Source: Thalassiosira profunda (Eukaryota; Bacillariophyta; Thalassiosirophyceae; Thalassiosirales; Thalassiosiraceae). From it: DNA of 10,063 nucleotides. A model generated the notes under the pieces. The model was not told where the DNA came from. It was given only the letters and a program-made list of their open reading frames with translations, and searched no databases. Positions 1 through 6,949 of this stretch are shown here, piece by piece. Within the stretch, counting starts at the first letter, position 1. Every line of letters begins with the position of its first letter. The position numbers were made by a program, and so were the translations under genes. Location of the stretch: assembly GCA_036939355.1 (NCBI GenBank), contig JALLAP010001690.1, positions 1 through 10,063 on the forward strand, read 5' to 3'.

Positions 1-132
1 CACCGAGCTGCCAGGCGGCTGTCTTCGGGAGGAGGCAGCTCACATCCGCTCCTTGCTAGCTTGACAACCCCCCCCTCCTATGACACTATCATCTTGAGCT
101 CTATTTGTCGTCATAATACATACCAACCCGAG

Positions 133-2048
133 ATGAGGCCGCCGACGCTCCTCCTCGGAGCCTCGTGGGCGCTCGCCTCGCTCGCCCTGCCGCCGGCCGC
201 GGCGTGTCCCTTCCTGCAAGCCGCGCCGGACGAGCGCGAGGCGATGGCCCGCTATCCTGGAGACGATGTGCACGCGCATCGCAGACTCGACGAACATCAC
301 GACCGCAGCAGATTGCTCGACGACCACTACCGGCGCAAGCGGAAGCGGACGCGCAAGCCCTCCAAGAAGAGCCGGACGTCGCGCAAATCGAAGAATACTC
401 CGGCTACCACTGCTAGCAGCTCGAGCAGCGGCGACAGCAAGTCCTCCAAGGCGTCGCAAAGCAGCAGCGGCAGCAAGGCGGCCAAGAGGGCCAAGAGCGG
501 CAAGAGTGCAAAGGCAGCGAGGTCGAAGGGTTCGAAGGGCCAGTCGAGGAAGCCCCGACGAGCGCCCAAGCCATCGGGAGCCCCGAGCCCTTCCAGCATG
601 CTGCTGAGGAGAGAAGACGCAGTATACCCCGACGGATCGCACGCCTTGGACGAGGGCCTCCCCAATCCGCGCGCCATCAGCAACGCCTTCCACAGCCAAC
701 GAGAAACCGAAGGCAGCAGGGGCTTGAGCGCAGCGCCCATCCTCAACTCCCTCGGCGCCTCCGACTGGCTCTGGGTCTTTGGCCAGTTCTTCAATCATGA
801 CATCTCTGAAGTGAACGTCGTCGAGGGCGACTACTGCAACATCACCGTTCCGGAGGACGACCCCGTGTTGACGGACGTGGATGCGATCCCCATGTCGCGG
901 TCCAACTTCGAGATGGATGACAGCAACGTGGCGCAGCAGCTGACCGACATGACCTCCCACGTCGACGGAGAGAACGTGTACGGAACCACTCCCTCGCGGC
1001 TGGCCTACATCCGCGCGGAGGATTCGGACGCGACGGGGAGGCTGCGCACGAGCGGCAATAACTTGCTGCCCAAGAATATACTCGGCCTGCCCAATCGAGG
1101 CCCCGAAGAGCGGGAGCAGGAGTTGTTCCTCGCCGGAGACGTCCGGGCAAATGAAAATCTGGGGTTGCTTGTCGCGCACACCTTGTTTATGCGGGAGCAC
1201 AACCATTGGGCCGACTACCTCAGACAGAACGATCCCACGCTGGACGGAAACGGCGCCTTCGCGACGGCGCGCGTCCTCGTCCGGGGCATCCTGCAAAAGA
1301 TCACCTATGAGGAGTTCCTGCCCTCGATGCCAGCAAAGGAAGCATTCCGGAATACACGGGGTACAAATCCGAAGTTGATACCCGCCTCGAGAACATCGTG
1401 AGCAGCTGCGTGTTCCGCGTTGGGCACACCTTGGTAGGCGACACCCTCGCCAAGGATTATGGCGACGGCCGCGTGTCCCACATTCCGCTCCAGAACGCCT
1501 TCTTCAACCCCGAGGAGGTGGAGGCGGAAGGGTTGGACCCCTTTTTGCGCGGGATGGCCACGAACCAGTGCCACGAAGTCGATCCCATCCTGGCCCCGGC
1601 GCTGCGGAACCACCTGTTCAGTGATCAGCACGACCTGATGGCGCTGAACATTCAACGTACCAGAGATCACGGGATACCGACGTTCAACGATATACGGGCG
1701 AGCGTTGGCTTGGACCGACTGGAGAGCTTTGAGGACTTTGGGTTCAGCGAAGAGTTGGCATCCGTATACGATGGTATCGATCAGATTGACTGCTGGGTGG
1801 GCATGAACAGCGAGCCGAGGCTTCCGGGGCGAATGGTAGGGCCAACGCAACAAACCATCTTGGCGAGGAACTTTGCAAATATCCGCGACGGCGATCCAAA
1901 CTATTACAAGCACTCGGTCGCGGACGAAGAGCTGCTTGAATTGATCGAAGGGACGACGTTTGCCGATGTCATACGGAGAAACTCGGACGCTCCGGGAAGC
2001 TTGGACGACATCCAGGAGAACGTCTTCTTTGTGGTAGAGGAGAGATAG
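133..2048 (+). CDS. Secreted animal-type heme peroxidase with Lys/Ser-rich linker, frameshifted
   Basis: This gene encodes a peroxinectin/myeloperoxidase-type heme peroxidase, a family that uses hydrogen peroxide to oxidise halides or phenolic substrates, usually outside the cell. The chosen ATG at 133 begins a hydrophobic signal peptide ending around Ala24; an in-frame upstream ATG at 79 would bury it. A basic Lys/Ser-rich linker occupies residues ~67-154. The catalytic domain begins near PNPRAISNAF. It shows distal QFFNHD (His222), the Ca-loop TSHVDGENVYG (from Thr274), and FLAGDVRANEN with the catalytic Arg338 and heme-linking Glu341. The reading frame then changes from frame 1 to frame 3 at about 1321-1323. 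The rest continues with IPEYTGY, proximal-His FRVGHTLV (His codon 1425), LNIQRTRDHG (Asn codon 1647) and a family-like C-terminus. Total length would be about 638 residues. Asn221 replaces the usual heme-ester Asp. The family call is firm; whether the frameshift is real or a sequencing error is open. Confidence 0.88.
331..594 (+). other. Basic Lys/Ser-rich silaffin-like linker in the peroxidase
   Basis: Codons here encode a low-complexity segment almost entirely of Lys, Arg, Ser, Ala and Gly, between the signal peptide and the catalytic domain. It opens with RRKRKRTRKPSKK, continues through Ser runs, and contains KAAKRAKSGKSAK (475-513, residues 115-127), where five lysines are spaced exactly every third residue. 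Diatom silaffins are rich in Lys and Ser, and clusters of five lysines within about 12-14 residues are known to direct silaffins to silica. The composition is seen directly; a silica-targeting role is inferred and depends on the organism being a diatom. Confidence 0.7.
1318..1326 (+). other. Frameshift site within the peroxidase
   Basis: Frame 1 gives conserved ITYEEFLP up to about 1323 and then diverges to a stop at 1399-1401. Frame 3 gives the expected family continuation SIPEYTGYKSEV from about 1323 onward. The junction is therefore confined to a few bases, consistent with a single-base loss or a two-base gain. No GT-AG pair of plausible intron length joins the two frames without deleting conserved residues; the only close pair (GT at 1314, AG ending 1333) would make a 20-nt intron. 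Confidence 0.8.
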
Positions 2049-2410
2049 CACCAGGTAAAGTTGAGATTCTTGACTGAGGTGACGCCTGGGCATCGAGTCG
2101 CGGCGGTTACTTTTCACGGAGGAAAGGAGGGAAGGAAGGAGGATTTGGGGTCCTGAGTCCTGAGCCTCTCGGCTCTTTGCGAAGGGCTGTTCTAAGTCTA
2201 ATTAACTTTCAGCCCCAACTCGCCGTGCAACCACCTCCTTCTCCTCCTTCGATCCCACCTCGATCGTGCCAAGCTCGGCGGCCACCCAGCTACGCAGCCA
2301 GCAGCAGCTTTGGCATCCACAACCTCGCTATCGATCTTGCTGCTCGTCCAAACTCGCCTCGCCTGCCGCCTCCGCCTCTCGCGATCAGCCACTGCCCGCA
2401 CCGCAAGCTC
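2049..2410. other. Spacer downstream of the peroxidase; possible leader of the next ORF
   Basis: I see no gene here. After the peroxidase stop, a purine-rich GGAGG/GAAGG stretch (about 2116-2143) is followed by an AT-rich patch with TAATTAA near 2200. From about 2210 to 2400 the + strand is pyrimidine-rich with many CTCC and CCTC runs. No ATG occurs on the + strand between about 2180 and 2410, so the ATG at 2411 would be the first start in a transcript beginning there. Confidence 0.5.
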
Positions 2411-2692
2411 ATGTCCCAGAACGAATCGCCCCTCGGCCTGCTGCAGGAGTGCGTCGTCGCCGGCGGCTCTCCTTCCGACGTGACCGCGAACAGCAACAAC
2501 ATGCGGTGCCGTCCGCGAGGCGGCCAAGAGGAGTCGTCGTCGCCCGTCGATCTGTTCATGGACGTGATGCGGACCAAGGCCGCGTCGGTGCCAGCGCTCT
2601 TCTCGTCGAAGGCGTCGTCGAAAGCCAACGCGCACGCGGCGCTCCGACAAGATTTCAACCTGTCGACGAGGGTGTGGGGCGCTACCCAATAG
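2411..2692 (+). CDS. Small hypothetical protein, 93 residues
   Basis: I do not recognise this protein. The ATG at 2411 is the first ATG after a pyrimidine-rich leader. Codons from it to the TAG at 2690-2692 have strongly G/C-biased third positions like the flanking genes, which supports coding. The protein begins MSQNESPLGLLQECVV, has a polar Gly/Ser/Arg middle, a possible short helix around DLFMDVMRTKAASVPALF (residues ~48-65), and a Ser/Ala/Lys-rich end. It has no signal peptide, no membrane segment and no metal-binding cluster (two cysteines only). It may be complete, or the 5' remnant of a longer gene, since the GC-rich coding signal stops abruptly at the stop codon and the DNA beyond becomes AT-richer. 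The frame is open further upstream but without an ATG. Confidence 0.4.
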   Translation: MSQNESPLGLLQECVVAGGSPSDVTANSNNMRCRPRGGQEESSSPVDLFMDVMRTKAASVPALFSSKASSKANAHAALRQDFNLSTRVWGATQ

Positions 2693-3507
2693 ATGCAGCA
2701 ACAATATTGAGGACCGAGGCGGTGGGGATTTGGTTGACAGGGCAATTATCCATAATGGCACTGGGGCATACACAAGATGTTGTATTATTATCCAATCAAG
2801 TCGAGTTTTCGATGGGCAACGCATCTTGTTATGAGGAGTTAATAGGTGAAATTAGGATGAACCTCATATGAAATGCTCCAGATATGGTAATATGTATCGA
2901 TTAATCGTTGCACAGAAGCGAGGCATCGAGGAGATCAGAACATAACGATGGGAGGAGGCCTTGTCCGTCTTGTTTACTCTCATTAGATACGCAAGTGCAA
3001 GGAGAGATGATTTCATCTGTTTCATACCTTTGACCAAAGAGCCAGCGAAGTATTGCAGTTGCAAATCAGACCCACACAATCACTACTTACTTCACCGCCT
3101 GTCCCTCTCTCTCCTCTCAATGCGAGACTCCGGCAACTCTCTCTGCTCGGTACTAGGAAATGTCGACCAAATTTGCAACATGCACCGAGGCCTAAGTAGA
3201 TCAGACGGCGCTTGCTGGATCAACAAAGCCTCCTCTTCGAATCTTTCGTAGTGCTCTTCCACACCTCTGGACGGTCATCGATAGACCGGTCATTTTCCCT
3301 GCGGATTTGCAAAACTAAATTGTCCAAAGACACGGGATCCAAACACTGCCAAGCCTCTCTTTGATGTCCGCCGATCGTGCTTCACCTCCTCCTCCCACCC
3401 AGACCGGCCGCCTCCGTTGCAAGCGTCCAATAGAGCGCTCATAATTCTTTGCCCGGCTCCTCACCAACACATACGCCATTGATACACCGAACCAACTTGT
3501 TGCAACC
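2693..3507. other. Intergenic region upstream of kinase K1
   Basis: About 815 bp with lower GC than the genes and no convincing coding region. The open frame at 2961-3251 starts at a non-ATG codon and shows no biased third position or recognisable motif. Near 3272-3293 the heptamer CGGTCAT occurs twice, 15 bp apart, the second copy overlapping the palindrome ACCGGT. CCAAT at 3427-3431 and CATAAT at 3440-3445 lie within about 80 bp of the K1 start and may be promoter elements. Confidence 0.5.
3440..3445 (+). promoter_or_regulatory. TATA-like CATAAT upstream of kinase K1
   Basis: CATAAT begins 68 bp before the K1 ATG, with CCAAT 13 bp further upstream. The same CATAA core lies at a similar distance before K2, K3 and K4, which is the main support for this call. 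The function is inferred. Confidence 0.3.
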
Positions 3508-4614
3508 ATGACCTTGTCCCGCCGCACCCACAAGCGCACCCGCAACGGCGCCGCCGCCGACCCTCCCGCCATGTGCTTCGACTGCACCGGCGGCGGGCCA
3601 TCCTACGCCGCGCCCGTCAAGCCCTACCGGGCAATGGCCGACGACAACGAGGATTATCACCTCTCCAAAACCATGTCGGCATGCACCACCGCTACCAACA
3701 CCACGTGCGCCTCAACCTCCTCCCGGAGCGCGTTCTCGCACCACCTCCCCGCCGAGCACGACCCCCGCTGCCCCGTCACCGGCGTCCACGCCAACATCGC
3801 CGACGACTACCACATCTCGCATGAAACGCTTGGGAAGGGCCACTACGGCATCGTGCGAGAGTGTATTCACCGAGCCACTGCCACTAGATTGGCCGTCAAA
3901 TCGATCGACAAGTCGAAGATTGGCCGGCTCGACCACCTGCAACGCGAGATCTTCATCCTGGCCAATGTGAATCACCGCGGCATTATGAGGATGGTCGACT
4001 GCTACGAGGACGCCGAGTATGTGCACATCGTCACGGAGAAGTACACCGGCGGCGAGCTCTTCGATCAAATCATCGAGAGCACCACCCCGCAAGGGTGCTT
4101 CTCCGAACAACGGGCCGCGCGCGTCATCCAGAGCCTCCTCGAGGCCGTCGCCTACCTCCACGACAACGGAGTCTGTCACCGCGATATCAAACCCGAAAAC
4201 GTCCTCTTCGAATCCAATGCGGAGGGTGCGGCCGTCAAGCTCATCGACTTTGGCCTCTCCCGCCGCCACTCCTCGGACGAATCGCCGATGAGCAACCCGG
4301 TAGGCACCGCGTACTACATGAGCCCCGAGCTCTTGAAAGGGCGGTACGACCGCTCCGCCGACCTCTGGGCCGTGGGCGTCGTGGCGTACGTATTGCTGTG
4401 CGGCTACCCCCCGTTCAACGGAAGCAACGACGCCGAGATCCAGGACGCCACGCGGAGAGGGCGGCTGCACTTTGCCGGGAGCGGGTGGGCGAACAAGAGC
4501 GACGACGCCGTGGACTTCGTGAAGTGCCTGCTGCGGAGGGATCCGCGGAAAAGGTTCACGGCGCGGGAGGCACTGGCGCACCCGTGGCTCCGGCGGGCGA
4601 TGCGTTCGTTTTAG
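3508..4614 (+). CDS. K1: CAMK/CDPK-like Ser/Thr protein kinase, intronless
   Basis: A 368-residue kinase that would transfer phosphate from ATP to Ser/Thr of target proteins. A low-complexity N-terminus (residues 1-85) leads to [14 protein letters not shown] and then a full catalytic domain: glycine loop LGKGHYG (108-114), ATP lysine in LAVKSID (Lys131), helix-C Glu147, catalytic loop CHRDIKPEN (Asp226, Lys228, Asn231), DFG (Asp247), SPE (272-274) and a closing HPWL. All catalytic residues are present. The Arg in HRD suggests regulation through activation-loop phosphorylation. The protein ends just after the domain, so there is no EF-hand or calmodulin-binding tail and direct calcium control is not supported. 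ATG 3508 has a good context (CAACCATGA); ATGs at 3571 and 3634 are in-frame alternatives. It is intronless where K2 and K3 carry an intron, and its closest local match is K2. Confidence 0.92.
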   Translation: MTLSRRTHKRTRNGAAADPPAMCFDCTGGGPSYAAPVKPYRAMADDNEDYHLSKTMSACTTATNTTCASTSSRSAFSHHLPAEHDPRCPVTGVHANIADDYHISHETLGKGHYGIVRECIHRATATRLAVKSIDKSKIGRLDHLQREIFILANVNHRGIMRMVDCYEDAEYVHIVTEKYTGGELFDQIIESTTPQGCFSEQRAARVIQSLLEAVAYLHDNGVCHRDIKPENVLFESNAEGAAVKLIDFGLSRRHSSDESPMSNPVGTAYYMSPELLKGRYDRSADLWAVGVVAYVLLCGYPPFNGSNDAEIQDATRRGRLHFAGSGWANKSDDAVDFVKCLLRRDPRKRFTAREALAHPWLRRAMRSF

Positions 4615-4858
4615 AGATGCTTGCGGATCGGAAATCGATAATAGTACTAAAAGAGTAAACGAGACCTTAACTTGAAAAGCAATGTTCCGGTGCTTCCACT
4701 TAGGACATTTGCAACGTATCGCTTTGTGCAGTATTGTACCTAACGCGATGTTCGTTCAAACAGGGAGACCCAAGTAGTATCAAGCCTCTCAGACGAGAAC
4801 AAATCTTTCATTTCTGTCTAGATTGTTATGTTACATCATCGCCCTCTTTGCATCGTCG
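4615..4858. other. Convergent 3' spacer between K1 and K2
   Basis: K1 (+) and K2 (-) end towards each other across 244 bp of AT-richer DNA, which must hold both 3' untranslated regions and polyadenylation sites. I see no canonical AATAAA on either strand and no strong hairpin. Confidence 0.5.
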
Positions 4859-6108
4859 TTAGCAGAAGTAGCACTCTGGCCTCGCCACCGTCTTGCGAAA
4901 CCTCGAGAAGAGACCGTACGTCCTCTTCGAGTCCTCTTCTCTCTTCTCCTCCGCGCGGCAATGCCGCCGCAGCCACGGATGCCGCAGCGCCTCCTCGGCC
5001 GTGGGCCGCGCCTCCGGATCCGCATTGAGCAGGAACCGCACGAACTCCTTCGCCTCCTCGCTCTTGCTCGCCCACGCCCGCGGAGGAAAGGCGAAGCGAC
5101 CTCGCTTGATGGCCGCGAAGATGTCCGGGTCGGTCTCCCCGTTGAAGGGTGGGTAGCCGCAGAGCTGGATGTAGACGATGGTCCCGACGGACCAGACGTC
5201 GCAAGCCTGGGTGTAGCGTCCCGCGAGGAGTTCCGGCGCCATGTAGTAGGCGGTCCCGACGGGGTTGCGCATCGGCTCCTCCTCGCCCGGATTGTGTTTG
5301 CGCGAGAGGCCAAAGTCGATGAGCTTGACGTCCCGCTCGCCCTCGGAGGCGAAGAGGATGTTTTCGGGCTTGATGTCGCTGCAGAATCGAGATGATTCAG
5401 AGTTAGATTGGTTGTATGCAAACAGCACGAAAGATGAGCTGGTATGAAGCGTGCTCACCGGTGGACGATTCCCTGAGAGTGGAGGTACGCGAGGGCCTCG
5501 AGCAAGCTTTTGATGATGCCCGCCGTCTTCTCCTCGGAAAAGCACCCTTGCGGGGTGGTGCTCTCGGCAATCTTGTCGAACAGCTCGCCGCCGGTGTACC
5601 TCTCCGTGACGATGTGGACGCACTCCGAGTCTTCGTAGCAGTCGACCATCTTCATGACGCCCGTGTGGTCCATCTCGGACAACAGGTTCACCTCGCGGCG
5701 CAGGTGGTCCAGCCGCCGGATCCTTGATTTGTCAACGCTCTTGCACGCGTAGACTTTGCCGGTGGCGCGGTGCTCACACTCTCGCACGATGCCGTAGTGA
5801 CCCTGGCCGAGGACGGTCGAACGGAGGTGGTACTCGGCGTGGACGTTGCCCGGGACGCCGGTGACGGGGCAGAGGGTCCGGCGGAGGCGGTCGAGGCGGG
5901 CGGCGCAGGAGCGGAGGTCCTGCAAGTCGCGGAGGCGGTCGGGGGAGGCGTCGTCGCTCTTGTCGGAGGCGTCCAGCGAGGTCGTGGCGGTGGTGGAGGT
6001 CCGGCTGGTAAGTGCTTCCTTGGGCGGCAGGGGTGCTTTGGCGGGCGATGGGCCGCCGAGGCGGACGCGCCGGGGTCTCCTTGATCGAGCAGGGTTGGCG
6101 GTGCACAT
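4859..6108 (-). CDS. K2: CAMK/CDPK-like Ser/Thr protein kinase, two exons
   Basis: This is complement(join(4859..5378,5459..6108)), 1170 nt coding for 389 residues. The intron splits the Arg codon of HRD (CG|C, phase 2), and splicing restores a continuous HRDIKPEN. Domain order: a basic, Pro/Ser/Thr-rich N-terminus, a possible short helix [17 protein letters not shown], lead-in [21 protein letters not shown] (~100-106), ATP lysine in YACKSVDK (~Lys123), catalytic loop [10 protein letters not shown] (His216, Asp218, Lys220, Asn223), DFG (~Asp238), [12 protein letters not shown] and HPWLRRH. All catalytic residues are intact. There are no EF-hands. The tail after the domain is charged and ends ECYFC, a cysteine four residues from the end that vaguely resembles a CaaX prenylation box. 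The gene converges with K1 and diverges from K3. Its closest local match is K1 ([19 protein letters not shown]). Confidence 0.92.
5379..5458 (-). other. Intron of K2 (80 nt, phase 2)
   Basis: On the minus strand the donor is CCG|GTGAGC and the acceptor TTCTGCAG|CGACATC. Removing it joins CG and C into the Arg codon of HRD. A branch-point candidate CTAAC lies at 5406-5402, its adenosine about 24 nt before the acceptor. The intron sits at exactly the same codon and phase as that of K3 and aligns with it at 47 of the first 59 positions. Confidence 0.93.
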
Positions 6109-6170
6109 CGTGGGTATGGTGTTGGTTGAAGGAAGGGGCCGTAAGCGTTTCGATCGAGGCGGGGAGTCGA

Positions 6171-6176
6171 TTTATG
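6171..6176 (-). promoter_or_regulatory. TATA-like CATAAA upstream of K2
   Basis: On the minus strand CATAAA begins 68 bp before the K2 start codon, the same distance as CATAAT before K1. It is AT-rich within a GC-rich surround. The promoter role is inferred. Confidence 0.35.
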
Positions 6177-6203
6177 GTGCGGACATCGGTTGCAAGAGGA
6201 GGG

Positions 6204-6222
6204 GCTCTCAAAAAGTGAGAGC
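6204..6222. repeat. Short inverted repeat upstream of K2
   Basis: GCTCTCA and its exact complement TGAGAGC are separated by AAAAG, giving a perfect 7-bp stem with a 5-nt loop, about 96 bp upstream of the K2 start. It could be a dimeric protein-binding site. A 7-bp palindrome of this kind can also occur by chance. Confidence 0.4.
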
Positions 6223-6308
6223 AATGCAGTGGAACGTCACCAACCGCGGAAGACCCCTGGTGACGATTTGACTCCGGACCGACACTGAGAAGCGGGCCGG
6301 GCTCAGCT

Positions 6309-6328
6309 GGGCTGGGTGGGTGGGCGGG
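6309..6328 (+). other. G-quadruplex motif (five GGG runs)
   Basis: Five GGG runs lie within 20 bases, separated by CT, T, T and C. Loops of one or two bases predict a very stable parallel quadruplex, with a spare fifth run. It lies about 200 bp upstream of K2, whose coding strand is C-rich here, and about 620 bp upstream of K3. Folding and regulatory effect are inferred. Confidence 0.65.
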
Positions 6329-6485
6329 TTGGACAAGGCGGAGAACCAGGTGAGTGAATGAACCCAAGGCGAGGAGAGTGAATGAAGGTGGTGGGCGCAG
6401 CTAAAGAGTAGGTAGTTCGGTACGCCCGCCAAACAACCCGGGAAAGCCGCCGACTGCGGCACTGAGAAGACGGTGCATGTCAATT

Positions 6486-6500
6486 ATACTGATTCCTACG
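6486..6500 (+). repeat. Direct repeat, copy 1
   Basis: ATACTGATTCCTACG matches ATACCGATTCCTACG at 6561-6575 in 14 of 15 positions, with a 75-bp start-to-start distance. Similarity extends a few bases upstream (AATT in both). It lies in the K2-K3 upstream region and may be a paired regulatory element. Confidence 0.5.
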
Positions 6501-6560
6501 TTAATAATAAGATGTATATCTCATGACTTGCAAATCCAATCACTGGTCACACTCGAATTC

Positions 6561-6575
6561 ATACCGATTCCTACG
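6561..6575 (+). repeat. Direct repeat, copy 2
   Basis: Second copy of the 15-bp element at 6486-6500, with one C/T difference. It lies about 390 bp upstream of the K3 start codon. Confidence 0.5.
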
Positions 6576-6897
6576 CAGACTAAGCTTCTCGATGACCCCA
6601 GCAGTCTTTTTAATCTGCCCCTCACGTTGAGCCCACAAGGCAGTTGTTTGGCAGTTGAGAACGCTCGGGGAAATTTTAGGCGACCGACCGGTTCTCACAC
6701 ATGAACAATGACCCACAGTGTTATCGTGCGAGCCATTCGAGGCGAGGCCTTTTGTTTGTGCAAGCTCGCTGGGTTCGATAGCAGGGGTCTTTCACGAACA
6801 GGCAGGGCTGGACCTTTTGGTCACTTTGCATCTGCATCGCATTTATGTTTGTCCCAGCCACCACTGCCCGCCGTCCGCACTTCGCAACGCTGGCGCG

Positions 6898-6905
6898 CAT
6901 AAAAG
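6898..6905 (+). promoter_or_regulatory. TATA-like CATAAAAG upstream of K3
   Basis: CATAAAAG begins 52 bp before the K3 ATG at 6950 and is an AT island in GC-rich DNA. If it is the TATA element, the in-frame ATG at 6845 lies upstream of transcription initiation, which supports the ATG at 6950 as the true start. Confidence 0.45.
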
Positions 6906-6949
6906 TTGCATTTGGAACCAACCAGGCCCTGCCTGCCGCCTCTCGCACC

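Larger units (their letters stand above)
6109..6949. promoter_or_regulatory. Divergent promoter region between K2 and K3
   Basis: An 841-bp region between two divergent kinase starts, with no convincing gene. Open frames in it lack biased third positions and recognisable motifs. It carries TATA-like elements at each end, a short inverted repeat near K2, a G-quadruplex motif at 6309-6328 and a pair of direct repeats at 6486-6575. It presumably holds both promoters and could coordinate them; this is inferred from geometry alone. Confidence 0.6.

Noticed and set aside
40..1296. Long minus-strand open frame (418 codons) opposite the peroxidase
   Set aside because: It is antisense to an unmistakable peroxidase domain, has no recognisable motif and an Arg/Gly/Val-rich composition typical of the reverse strand of GC-biased codons.
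1314..1333. A possible GT-AG intron explaining the peroxidase frame change
   Set aside because: It would be only 20 nt long, far below the 77-80 nt introns seen nearby, and would remove conserved residues of EEFLP.
1305..2117. 270-codon minus-strand open frame opposite the peroxidase C-terminal half
   Set aside because: The plus strand there encodes FRVGHTLV, LNIQRTRDHG and other family motifs; the antisense frame has none.
2961..3251. 96-codon open frame upstream of K1
   Set aside because: It begins at TTG, lies in AT-richer DNA without codon bias, and matches no family I recognise.
3712..4581. 289-codon minus-strand open frame opposite kinase K1
   Set aside because: It is a shadow of K1. 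Similar shadows occur opposite K2, K3 and K4 at the same relative place, as expected from shared codon bias in paralogues.
6765..6795. tRNA T-arm-like GGTTCGA
   Set aside because: The flanking bases do not form the 5-bp T stem and no acceptor, D or anticodon arms can be drawn around it.
6845..6949. N-terminal extension of K3 from the ATG at 6845, possibly an organelle presequence
   Set aside because: A TATA-like box at 6898 lies inside it and the ATG at 6950 has a much better context; kept only as an alternative.
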